The notes under the pieces: generated by a model
What the model was told of the DNA's origin: nothing
The model's input: the letters and a program-made list of their open reading frames with translations, nothing else
The model's database searches: none
Made by a program: the position numbers and the translations under genes
NCBI GenBank assembly: GCA_038210375.1
Contig: JBBQWT010000003.1
Span: 151,047 to 215,046, forward strand
Length of the DNA stretch: 64,000 nt
DNA from: JBBQWT01 sp038210375
Lineage (GTDB): Bacteria > Acidobacteriota > Terriglobia > Terriglobales > Acidobacteriaceae
Direction: 5' to 3'
Shown here: positions 1 through 8,200 of the stretch, one piece after another
Layout: each line of letters opens with the position of its first letter
Numbering within the stretch: position 1 is the stretch's first letter

Positions 1-382
1 TGGGGTCAACCGTAGCCGTCATAAAAGGCGTGGTCTGGACGAAATCTTTGAGGATCACGCGCTCCAGGCCCTCGGTAAAAACGAAGAGGCTCTGGTTGGG
101 CATCTTCACAACCTTATGCACGGTCGCCAGGGTGCCGATGGCGTAGAGGTCGCTAGGTTGCGGGCTATCCACGCGCGCCTCGCGCTGGGCCACCACGATG
201 ATGGTCTTATCTTCACCCAGTGAATTGATGAGACCCACTGAAGTCTCGCGGCCCACGGTAAGCGGCAGCACCGCATGAGGAAACAACACGGTGTCGCGCA
301 CCGGCAGCACGGGGAGCGCGCGAAGCGGGTCACGTTCCACTACCGCCTCAGCGCTGGTCTTGCTTTCGATATCTGATTTCAT
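1..382 (-). CDS. lon: Lon protease, N-terminal part (cut by the window edge)
   Basis: The reverse strand from an ATG at 382 reads through the window edge for 127 codons without a stop. The protein begins MKSDIESKTS, followed by ALPVLPVRDTVLFPHAVLPL, which is the typical opening of the Lon substrate-binding (LAN) domain, and later FVFTEGLERV. Lon is an ATP-dependent AAA+ serine protease of the cytoplasm that degrades misfolded and regulatory proteins. The ATPase and protease domains lie outside the window. A good ribosome site (AAGAAGG) precedes the ATG by about 6 bases and supports the start. No heat-shock operator was recognised in the upstream gap. Confidence 0.9.
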   Translation of the reverse strand, partial: MKSDIESKTSAEAVVERDPLRALPVLPVRDTVLFPHAVLPLTVGRETSVGLINSLGEDKTIIVVAQREARVDSPQPSDLYAIGTLATVHKVVKMPNQSLFVFTEGLERVILKDFVQTTPFMTATVDP

Positions 383-630
383 GATCTACCTTCTTTATAT
401 GGCGTGTTCCCGGCATCCCGGTGGCCTTCCCGGTGTGCCGGTGCGATCTTCCTACCTGTTATCGATCAGTTAACCCATGGGATGAACCAACCCGATGTTT
501 AGATGCAAAGATGGCTCTCACCGGGCATGCTACTCCCATATCGCCTATACGAAAAAGTTTTTGGATGGCATAGATTTTTCTCAGGGCGGGCCCTCTCCGT
601 TCGTAATCAGCGGCTGCCCGAAGTTACTCT

Positions 631-1443
631 TCAGACAGCCCGGTACATGCCCAAGACCTTTACCATTTCAGCGCGGGTGGCGAGCTTTGCCAAGACCTGG
701 CGCAGCCCGGGTCCCGTAGCGGTGACCAGGTCGGCATAAAAAACATATTGCCAGGGACGACCGGGGACCGGGCGAGATTCGATTTTGCTCAAATCGACGC
801 CGGCGGCGGCAAAAATCTCAAGAGCGCCGGCCAGCGAGCCGGGAACATTTCGCAGGGAAAACGCCAGTGAGATCTTATTGGCGCCCCGGGCGACGGTCCG
901 GTTGCGGCGAACCAGCAGAAAGCGCGTGAAGTTTTTCCTATTGTCTTCGAGGTCAGATTTTAAAATTGCGCTGCCATACACCTGGGCTGCGGTGCGCCCT
1001 GCGATCGCGGCCGCATCTTTTGCTCCCTGCTCGATCACGTGCTTCACTGCCCCGGCGGTGTCATAAAACGGCAAGGGAACAATTTCACGGTGACTGGCGA
1101 AAAACTTTCGGCACTGCGCCAGGGCCACGGGATGGGAGAACACGCGGCGCACATCTTTCAGGCGGGTTCCCGGCGGAGCCAGCAGGCAGTGCCGGATTCG
1201 CAGATTGAATTCGCGGTGGATGAATACCTGGTCCGCGTGGGCCAGCAGAAGATCAAAGTGTTCGGCCACGGAGCCCGCCAGGGAATTCTCGATGGGGATG
1301 ACCGCCGCCGGGGCGCGGCCCGCTATAAGCCGCTCGAAGACCTCGGCGGAGAATGCGCAGGGCATGACTGTGGCCGCGGGAAACATTTCGAGCGCGGCGG
1401 CGTGGCTGAAGGAGCCGAGCTCGCCTTGTATAAGCAGTTTCAT
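631..1443 (-). CDS. pheA: Prephenate dehydratase with C-terminal ACT domain
   Basis: This 270-residue protein has the two-domain build of monofunctional bacterial prephenate dehydratase, which converts prephenate to phenylpyruvate in phenylalanine synthesis. The dehydratase domain (about 1-180) carries IENSLAGSV near 51-59, YDTAGAVK near 127-134 and the catalytic TRF triplet at 173-175. The ACT domain (about 188-265) has PGSLAGAL (201-208) and ESRPVPG (222-228), the phenylalanine-binding feedback site in this family. No chorismate mutase domain is present, so mutase must be encoded elsewhere. It is a single gene between lon and a small plus-strand stress pair. Confidence 0.93.
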   Translation of the reverse strand: MKLLIQGELGSFSHAAALEMFPAATVMPCAFSAEVFERLIAGRAPAAVIPIENSLAGSVAEHFDLLLAHADQVFIHREFNLRIRHCLLAPPGTRLKDVRRVFSHPVALAQCRKFFASHREIVPLPFYDTAGAVKHVIEQGAKDAAAIAGRTAAQVYGSAILKSDLEDNRKNFTRFLLVRRNRTVARGANKISLAFSLRNVPGSLAGALEIFAAAGVDLSKIESRPVPGRPWQYVFYADLVTATGPGLRQVLAKLATRAEMVKVLGMYRAV

Positions 1444-1655
1444 CTCTTGTTTGGTTCAACGCGGTTGCATGAAAGGAGTCAAATCTCTGCACGATTGCAA
1501 AGTGAAAAACCTGCCAAGGCGAGGCAACCCTTCCGGTCCAAACATAAGGCGCAATTTCCGTTGCGCTGAGAAAATTTGCGCCGCCCCGAAAATGGGGACA
1601 ACCTCAGCCGAATAACTCGCAACCAATTGTATGGAGACGAGAAGGATTTAGCACA

Positions 1656-1808
1656 ATGCTGTGGGTTCTTTTTGTTCTGCTTTTGATTTTATGGCTGGCG
1701 GGAATGGTAGCAAGTGTTACCCTGCACGGCTTTCTGCACATCCTTTTGGTAGGGGCAGTCTTGACCATGATTTTCCAGTTGCGTCCCGGCCGGTCGGGAG
1801 CGGCTTAG
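1656..1808 (+). CDS. Small membrane protein, DUF5670 (lmo0937-like) family
   Basis: A 50-residue ORF starts at ATG 1656 after an AAGGA site about 10 bases upstream. It begins MLWVLFVLLLILWLAGMV, followed by a conserved-looking G..LH.LL stretch and a second hydrophobic segment ending in a short basic tail. The arrangement MLW...LLWL.G...G.FIHILLV matches the tiny two-helix lmo0937/DUF5670 family, common beside CsbD-like stress proteins. It lies 71 bases upstream of the csbD-like gene on the same strand, so a shared transcript is likely. Function is unknown; stress-related membrane location is inferred from family context. Confidence 0.75.
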   Translation: MLWVLFVLLLILWLAGMVASVTLHGFLHILLVGAVLTMIFQLRPGRSGAA

Positions 1809-1879
1809 ATGGGTTCTCCGGAATCCACAACGTCAACGCTCACCACACTAACTTAACTACTTAACTAAAGGAGACTCCA

Positions 1880-2086
1880 ATGATCAACAAAGATGAAGTG
1901 AAGGGCAAGATTCGTGAAGAACAAGGCAGCGCGGAACGTCATATCAGTCAGGCCAACGATGACGTCGTGGGCGCGGTCGAGGGGGCGGTAAAGGAAGTAG
2001 CCGGAAAAGTTCAGAAGGACTGGGGCAAAACCAAAGACGCCGTGGAAGACGCGATCGACCCCAACGTCCCGCCCCGCCGACCGTAA
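1880..2086 (+). CDS. CsbD family stress-response protein
   Basis: The 68-residue acidic, alanine-rich protein starts MINKDEVKGKIREEQGSAER and continues with VEGAVKEVAGKVQKDWGKTKDA, the helical repeat pattern of CsbD-like proteins. These small hydrophilic proteins are induced by general stress in many bacteria; the molecular role is not established. A strong AAAGGAG ribosome site lies about 8 bases before the ATG. An intrinsic terminator follows about 20 bases after the stop, closing a two-gene unit with the small membrane protein upstream. Confidence 0.88.
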   Translation: MINKDEVKGKIREEQGSAERHISQANDDVVGAVEGAVKEVAGKVQKDWGKTKDAVEDAIDPNVPPRRP

Positions 2087-2108
2087 TTCCTTGATTGACT
2101 AACCTGAT

Positions 2109-2136
2109 GGGCGCCAGTCGGCGCCCTCTTTCTTTT
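2109..2136 (+). terminator. Intrinsic terminator after the csbD-like gene
   Basis: A perfect 7-bp stem GGGCGCC / GGCGCCC with a 4-base loop is followed by the U-rich run TCTTTCTTTT. It sits 22 bases after the csbD-like stop on the same strand. Confidence 0.85.
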
Positions 2137-2167
2137 GCCCGGGAATTTTCCAGGGGCGGGGACCTTC

Positions 2168-3091
2168 TCAGCGCAAAAGCAGGTCGGCCGCCAAAAAACC
2201 GAAGAACACGACTGCGATTACGCCGTTCATGGTGAAAAATGCGGCATTCAGTTTTGATAGATCGTGGGATGAAACCAGCGAGTGCTCAAAAGCGAGTAAC
2301 AAGCCTACGATAACCGTCCCCGCCAGCGCCCAATATCCCAGGGCAAAAACCTTCAGCAACATAAATAAAAGCAGGAGCGCCACCGCATGCAGCAGGCGGG
2401 AGAAGATCAGCGACCGGGCTATGCCGAAGTGCTGCGGAATCGAGTGCAGTCCGTACTGGCGGTCGAACTCGCAATCCTGACAAGCGTAGAGGAGGTCAAA
2501 CCCCGCCACCCACAACGTGACCGCGAAGGTCAGCACCAGGATGCGCGGATCCAGGGAACCGCGCACCGCGATCCACGCCGCCGAGGGAGCGATGCCCAGC
2601 GCGAAACCCAGCACCAGGTGCGACCACCGGGTAAATCGCTTGGTATAGGAATAAAGCAGCACCACGGCGAGGGCAACGGGGGCCAGATGAAACGCGAGGC
2701 GGTTCAGGCGGAAGGCGGCCAATATAAACAGCCCGCAAAAAAACAAGATGAACACGATGACGAACTGGCGGGAGAGCCGGCCCGCGGGCAGTGCGCGCGA
2801 TTGAGTGCGCGGGTTCGCGGCGTCAATCCCCTGGTCAGCCAGCCGGTTGAATGCCATGGCAGCGGAGCGGGCGGAAACCATGGCCACGATGATCCAGAAC
2901 AAGACCCTCCCGGGGGGCCATCCGCCGGCCCCGAGCATGGCTCCGCACATGGCGAATGGCAGTGCGAAGAGCGAGTGCTCCCACTTGATCATCTCCAGGG
3001 TGGTTGCGAAATTGCGTAAGGGATTGGCGGCCACGGCAGGTAAAAATTGTAAACCAGTTGGCCTGACGATCGGGTTCAACCGCAGGCGCAA
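2168..3091 (-). CDS. UbiA-family prenyltransferase (MqnP-like)
   Basis: The protein is an intramembrane prenyltransferase of the UbiA family, with about eight or nine hydrophobic segments. The two metal-diphosphate motifs are visible: NRLADQGID (N82, D86, D90) and DLLYACQDCEFD (D199, D206, D210). IKWEHSLFALPFA near the N-terminus is typical of the 4-hydroxybenzoate/menaquinone branch. In Acidobacteriota this type usually serves menaquinone synthesis by the futalosine route (MqnP); that assignment is inference. The start is uncertain: the longest frame opens at a TTG, while a GTG at 3034 or the ATG at 2992 would give proteins nearer the family's usual N-terminus. A terminator just upstream separates it from the BON gene. 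Confidence 0.85.
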   Translation of the reverse strand: MRLRLNPIVRPTGLQFLPAVAANPLRNFATTLEMIKWEHSLFALPFAMCGAMLGAGGWPPGRVLFWIIVAMVSARSAAMAFNRLADQGIDAANPRTQSRALPAGRLSRQFVIVFILFFCGLFILAAFRLNRLAFHLAPVALAVVLLYSYTKRFTRWSHLVLGFALGIAPSAAWIAVRGSLDPRILVLTFAVTLWVAGFDLLYACQDCEFDRQYGLHSIPQHFGIARSLIFSRLLHAVALLLLFMLLKVFALGYWALAGTVIVGLLLAFEHSLVSSHDLSKLNAAFFTMNGVIAVVFFGFLAADLLLR

Positions 3092-3110
3092 TGCGAGGGC
3101 CCCGGGGCCG

Positions 3111-3144
3111 AAGAAAAAACGGCAGGACGTGGTTGCGTCCTGCC
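3111..3144 (-). terminator. Intrinsic terminator after the BON-domain gene
   Basis: On the minus strand a perfect 9-bp stem GGCAGGACG / CGTCCTGCC (3136-3144 with 3121-3129) with a 6-base loop is followed by a GTTTTTT run. It lies 24 bases downstream of the BON gene stop and just before the prenyltransferase gene, so the two genes are probably separate transcripts. Confidence 0.88.
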
Positions 3145-3167
3145 ACTCCAGTTCGAAGGCGCGAGTT

Positions 3168-3986
3168 TTAGTGCGTGCCCTGGCCGGCTACGTACAACTG
3201 GTTGTTCACGCTGAACACTCCAGGGACGCTATTCGCCTGGACGCCGGCGATCTGCTTGTCCATCGCTGAACTTACGACTCCGGTGAGAGTGACGTGGCCA
3301 TTTTCCACGACGATCCGGATCGGCGCCTGGGGATCGTTGGCGTAACGGCTCAGTGTGGGCGAACCGTATATGGACCGCGCAAGCCGGATGCGAAGCTCGT
3401 CATCCATGGGTGAGAGTGGGGCGACGTTGATTTCGTCCACCACGTTTTTCACGCCCGGCGTGGTTTCGACGAGGGTGATCGCCGACGCTCGATCGGGCTC
3501 GCTGCGCACCGTTCCACCCACCACCGCATTTCCGTTTTGCACGCTGGCGGTCAGCGAGTTGAACATGAGCCCCTGGCCGATCCGATCGTAGCGCAGCCGG
3601 CTGGCAATCTTCTCGCCGAGCACGGCGTCAGGCACCTGCACGCCATGCACTTCAACCAGGTTGCGAATGCCTTCCACGTGATCGGGTTCATGCGCTTTCT
3701 TTTCGGCGCGCATCTTGTCGTAGAAAAGATCAACATAGCCGCGCAAGGTGACCACTCCATCTTCCACGCTGGAGGTGATGTTCTTGAATTGCTTCTTGGC
3801 GTGCAACCGTTTATTAACTTCGTCTTCGATGTGCTGGTCGTACCGTCCGCGCCCGCTCACTGCGGTTGCGCGAGTGCTTGGCGGCGGGGCGGTCGCCGCG
3901 AGTGCCGGACTGGCTGCCAGCAAAAGACCGCAGCCTAAGACCGTTAGCACCTTCCCGAGTTTCCCGCTTAACCCTAATGTTTTCAT
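3168..3986 (-). CDS. Secreted BON-domain protein with three BON-like modules
   Basis: A 272-residue exported protein. A signal peptide (about 1-30, ending PALAATA) is followed by three BON-like units. The first is near 50-115 (EDGVVTLRGYVD), the second near 120-190 (NAVVGGTV...GVKNVVDEINV), and the third near 195-268 (ENGHVTLTGVVSS, with GVFSVNNQL). BON domains, as in OsmY, are thought to bind phospholipid or act as periplasmic chaperones. An AAGGAG site 7 bases before the ATG supports the start. The gene is flanked by a long non-coding patch upstream and its own terminator downstream. Confidence 0.88.
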   Translation of the reverse strand: MKTLGLSGKLGKVLTVLGCGLLLAASPALAATAPPPSTRATAVSGRGRYDQHIEDEVNKRLHAKKQFKNITSSVEDGVVTLRGYVDLFYDKMRAEKKAHEPDHVEGIRNLVEVHGVQVPDAVLGEKIASRLRYDRIGQGLMFNSLTASVQNGNAVVGGTVRSEPDRASAITLVETTPGVKNVVDEINVAPLSPMDDELRIRLARSIYGSPTLSRYANDPQAPIRIVVENGHVTLTGVVSSAMDKQIAGVQANSVPGVFSVNNQLYVAGQGTH

Positions 3987-4554
3987 AGTTTTGCTCCTTA
4001 TTATTGCTCTTTACAATTAGATGAGGATGAGGTCTAAAAGGATGAGGTTTATTGTAAGGTTTTGGTAATTCTGCGGGCTTGGAGAATTTCGGCTTGAACC
4101 AACCCGGCGGAAAAATTCCCCGAAGGGGTTACCCACATCGGCCGCCAGCATTTCAACCCGATGATGGTCTTGAGTTTGGGAGGGATCCGCGCACTTCTGT
4201 CGCAGAAAACGTCCCGTCTGTCCCCGATTTCCCCACGTCATTGCGGCACGCAATGAGTGGGCGAGACATGCTCAACCCCGACCGCTAGGGTCTCAAATGA
4301 ATTGGCGTTGAAGGTGTTTGGTTCCCCGACATAGCCGGAAGATAACATCGGCTTTACCAGATCGGAAGTATCCCGCTAAAGGGAAATACATTTCGCTGAA
4401 AGATATCTCGCCCACTCATTGCGTACCGCAGTGAATGGGGCACCCTAACCGAGCGGGGCACCCGGCCTTCACTCTTTTCGAGGGGCTCCCAGCCCGTTCG
4501 TTCCGGTATTCGTGCAAGAATCCATTAAAGTCATTCATGAATCCACGTGATTTC
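3987..4554. other. Non-coding stretch with an inverted-repeat element
   Basis: No convincing gene is present between the BON gene and the DUF4279 remnant; short ORFs here have no family-like sequence and no ribosome site. The stretch contains a 195-bp segment bounded by 28-bp inverted repeats (4239-4433) and one arm of a 12-bp inverted repeat, GGGGCACCCTAA (4437-4448), whose partner lies at 5199-5210. Confidence 0.6.
4239..4433. repeat. 195-bp element with 28-bp terminal inverted repeats (MITE-like)
   Basis: Bases 4239-4266 and 4406-4433 are reverse complements with only two mismatches; the shared core on the right arm reads CTCGCCCACTCATTGCG. The 139-bp interior has no ORF. The size and terminal inverted repeats resemble a miniature transposable element. 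I could not identify a clear target-site duplication at the outer edges, and no transposase is nearby. Confidence 0.55.
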
Positions 4555-4957
4555 CTATACCATTAGGTCAACTTCGAAATCAACGCCGAGAGCGCTGATT
4601 CTTTTGAGCGTTTCTCTTTCGAACTCCAGGGCGGGTGCCTCATCCGCAGTGACCCCAACGTACAGCCCCCGACTTTTGATTCAAAGCGACTGCTCGGAAA
4701 TTCTCAGCACGACCGCCGACCCGGTCTAGTACCTCTCTGAGACATCGGCTGATGGTTTCTCCGACCGCAATTGGATTCTCATCCACCTCCGACCGCGACT
4801 CTAACTTCCACGAATTCGTGTCAAAGACCTTCCCGGTTTTCCCGCGTGGGTCACCCTTCCGCCACGATTGGTCCGAAGGAATGCCGATTCTAGAGGAAAT
4901 TTCAGCACTACCCAAATCAGAGGATTCGATGAACAGCCATACGGTTACACGCGCCAT
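4555..4957 (-). pseudogene. DUF4279 family protein, frameshifted (possible immunity gene)
   Basis: From ATG 4957 the frame reads VTVWLFIESSDLGSAEIS, then SWRKGDPRGKTG and NSWKLES, the layout of DUF4279 proteins. The frame ends early at 4640. The expected C-terminus, LYVGVTADEAPALEFERE... ending FEVDLMV, continues in the next frame to a stop at 4555-4557. The switch lies at a run of five G's (minus strand) near 4670; removing one G gives an intact 133-residue protein. So this is either a young pseudogene or a homopolymer sequencing error. It follows a toxin-tail-like fragment by 22 bases, which suggests a former immunity role (inference). Confidence 0.68.
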
Positions 4958-4979
4958 GACTCTTAACCAATTTTCTTTC

Positions 4980-5126
4980 CTAATCTGGTCTCGTATTCGA
5001 ATTTTTCAGATTATCAGTGGTGTAGCCAGTTTCTTCTCCTGGTCCACTGCTGCCTTTGAGTCTTGTCACGATGTCTCCGTCACTATTCTTGTAGAGATCA
5101 AACTTCCCAACTTTTTCAGTTCCCAT
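4980..5126 (-). pseudogene. Possible remnant of a polymorphic toxin C-terminus
   Basis: A 48-residue minus-strand frame begins at ATG 5126 and contains KFDLYKNSDGDIV and KGSSGPGEETGYT. This pattern (FDLY-K-x-DGDI-V followed by a glycine-rich GPGE-TG tail) recalls the extreme C-terminus of Rhs/polymorphic toxin tips. Upstream the +1 frame offers AEIKKK, as if a frameshift had cut a longer HAEIKKEIKS-like segment. No Rhs repeats remain. The assignment rests on motif resemblance only; it could also be a chance small ORF. Confidence 0.35.
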
Positions 5127-5160
5127 GGTGTCCGATTTGATTTCTTCTTGATTTCGGCGT

Positions 5161-5210
5161 GTGGCCCATGGGATTAGGGTGGCGGGTGGCCCATAAGATT
5201 AGGGTGCCCC
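5161..5210. repeat. Tandem 21-bp repeat pair and arm of a 12-bp inverted repeat
   Basis: Bases 5161-5181 and 5186-5206 are near-identical (19 of 21) copies of GTGGCCCATxxGATTAGGG plus TG. The end of the second copy, TTAGGGTGCCCC (5199-5210), is a perfect reverse complement of GGGGCACCCTAA at 4437-4448. Together they bracket the toxin-tail and DUF4279 remnants. Confidence 0.7.
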
Positions 5211-5279
5211 ACGAGCTTTCCCTCTCCCGAATGTGTCCCTTTTTACGAGAAACTTGAAATCATGATTTTAAGATGGCGC

Positions 5280-8200
5280 TTACTTCTTTCGCGTTCTCAC
5301 CCGCAGATCAAATCCCAACACGCCGTTCTGGTCGCGCACCGCCACCACTGACACCTTGCGGTTTATATTGAATTCCACTTGCAGGATTTGCTGCGCCGAC
5401 TGCGACAGGTTGGTGATGTAAGTCAGGGTCACGTTGTTGGAGATCTGTTGCTCCAGGGTGATGCGCGCGTTGGGATTGTTTTCCGGGCCGCCTACCTGGG
5501 GATCGATTTTGATTCGGCTCAGGCCAAAAAGTTTCTGCGAGCGGTTACTGACCGAGGCGCTGCCGGTTTCTCCCAGCAGGGCGTTGGATACCGGATCGCC
5601 GAAGTTTTGCGCGGGCACCTGTTGGATGGTGCTTTCATCCCGTGTTCTGCCCAGCGCCAGCAGAGCAATTACGTCGGATGGCGGCAGTGGCGGATCGGAC
5701 CGGTAGGTGGTGCTCAGCTTATCGGTGCTGCCGTGGAATCCGATGGTCAGATCGTATTCCCTGACCCTGGCCGAGGCTTCGAGGTTAATGACCGGCTCGA
5801 TGCGCACCGGGTTATTGAATGTGATGTCGCCGCGATCGAGGCGGTAGCGGGTGCCGCTGATGAACACCTCGCCTTCCACGATGTTGATTCGGCCGAGCAC
5901 CGATGGGCGCGCCACCGAGCCCCGCAGATGGATATCGGCGTCGCCGGAAAGCTTGGCCAGCGAAGTTTCGACATTCAGCTCGGGAGTGGACGTGACCTGC
6001 ACGTCAAGCCGCATGTTGTCCACTGGCGAGCCGGAATTTGCCGACGAGGGCCCTACCTTGCCGCGTGCCAGGTATTGCCCGAAATCGAAGCGCGGGGTCA
6101 CGCCAAACTTCACCACCGTCACTCCGCCGGAAAGCAGTGAAGCCGCGGGGGTGCCATTCCAGCGCAGGTCAGCGTCGGCAGTGGCGCTGATTCCCGGGGG
6201 ATAGCGCATGCGCACTCCGCGGATCGTCCCCGTAACATCGAACAACACGCCTTTCTGGTACGCCACAAAACCGCCCAGGCTGATGGTGCCGCCCCCGGTT
6301 TTGGCGCTGAGCGAGCTCATCTGCAGGCGATCTTCGTTGAAGACCAGCGAACCCTTGATATCGCTCAAGGTGTTGGGGATGTTGACCAGCGCCAGCCGCG
6401 CGCTGTTGAACTGCACCCGGCCCACCACCTGGATCTGTCCGGTGAGGGCAACCTTGGCAAGGCTGCCGCCCACGGTGACGCCGATGGTGCTCGAGCCGGA
6501 AGCGATCAGCTCAGGGTTCAGCGTCTGCAACAGCTTCAAGTTCACCTTGCCATCGGCGCGCACGTTGACCAGGCGTTCCCCGGCAAGCTGCACGGTTCCC
6601 TTCGCCGAGATGTCGGTGTCTTCGCCCACCAGGTGCAACTGGTCGATGGCAATTACCTGGTTGGCCACGGTGAACCTCACCGGGCCGGAGTTGGTGAGCA
6701 TGACCCCCTTGATGTTGCCGGAAAATTTCGAAATCTCGGCGGCACCGCTCAACTTGCGCCAGTAACGCAGCGGGCCCTGCACCGTGGCCGACCCCGCGAC
6801 AATGTTGTGTCCTTCGAGGTCGCCGGGGATCACGCTCTTGATCAACGGATCGATGTCGAGGTTGGAGAAGGTGGCGGCCAATTGCGCGGGGAAGTCGCCG
6901 CGCATTTCCACATCACCGTTGAGCGCAAGCTGCGCCTGCTTGAGCTGCGAGGTTGCGGTGAGATGCATCGTGGATCCGTGGGTCACGGCCTGGGCGATCA
7001 CATCTCCCGCGGGCTCGCCGTTGGCCACCAGTTTGGTGAAGCGAGCATCGCCGTCGATGATGGGTTGGGCGGTGGTTCCGGAGGCGCGAACGTGGAAGCT
7101 GGCCACGCCCTGCATATCGATTTTCTTGTTCTTCAACAGCGTGACCCGGGCAAGGTCGAAATCGTTGCCCTGTAATTGCAGCCGGATGGCCCTGTTCACC
7201 TGGTTGAAGCCGCCGCTGCCGGTGATGTTGCCGGCAGCATGCGAGATCACGATGTTATCGAAATCGGTTTCACTGCCGGCAAGACGGATGGCCGCGCTGA
7301 TTTGTTTGACGGGCTCGCCGTAAAGAGTTGCGTCGGTAATCTTGAGGGTCCCCTGGCCGTGGCTATCGCGCAACGAGCCGGTGACATCCAACGCCAGATT
7401 AAGGGTTCCGGTGACGGGAAGCTGCGCGCCCACGATCGATTCGAGGTCAGCAAGACTCGCGTTGGCAACTTTGGCATGCAGTTCCAGGGGCGAGCCGGGG
7501 TCGATGGCGCCGCCGCGCAATCGCACGCGGCCGGCGGCGGTGAGCTCGGTCTGCCCGCGGCGAAATACCGCTGCCTTGGTGGCGATGGTACCGCCCGCAT
7601 AAGTGATGTCGGCGACGGCTGAATCCCAATGGACGCGCCGCGGCGCCTCAGCAGACGCGCCCGGGGCGGTGGAACTTGCCACTTTGACGAAGGAATCAAA
7701 GGGGCCGAGATCGACATGGCCCTGGATTTGCGGAGACGCCAGCCTGCCACTCAAATAGCCGTCAAATGATGCGCGCCCCTGCAGCTCGATGGGGATGCGC
7801 TGGGCGGCGAGCGACGCGGAGAGCAAGGGGCCGACTTCGCGGAGGCTGGATGCGCTGAACAGCACGTGCATCCGTGAATTTTCTCTGCCCAGGATGCCGC
7901 TGGCCTGCAGATTTGTGGTCGGGCTCGATAAGTGCAACTGGCTTACATCGGCAACTCCGCTGCCGGAGTGGTACACCGCCTGAATCTCGCCGGCCACCGG
8001 CATGTGGCCGGCGGGCGCGTGCGCCGGGGGCACGATGTGCAGGTTGACGCGGGTGTCGGCGTTGAGGGGCGAACCGATCCAGCTTGCCAGCAAGCTGCCG
8101 GAAACCGATCCCGCGGGATGCACGCGCTCAATCGACGTCATCATCGCCGGGGCCGCAGCCACCAGGCTCGAAAGCTGCAGAGCATTCAACCGCAAGTCGG

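Noticed and set aside
1661..1864. 67-codon plus-strand frame near the csbD-like gene
   Set aside because: It is out of frame with the hydrophobic 50-residue protein from 1656, which has a ribosome site and family resemblance.
4017..4253. 78-codon minus-strand frame after the BON gene
   Set aside because: No ribosome site or recognisable motif, and it spans the edge of the inverted-repeat element.
5379..6140. 253-codon plus-strand frame opposite the TamB-like gene
   Set aside because: It is antisense to a clear long gene in GC-rich DNA, where open opposite frames are expected; its sequence resembles no family.
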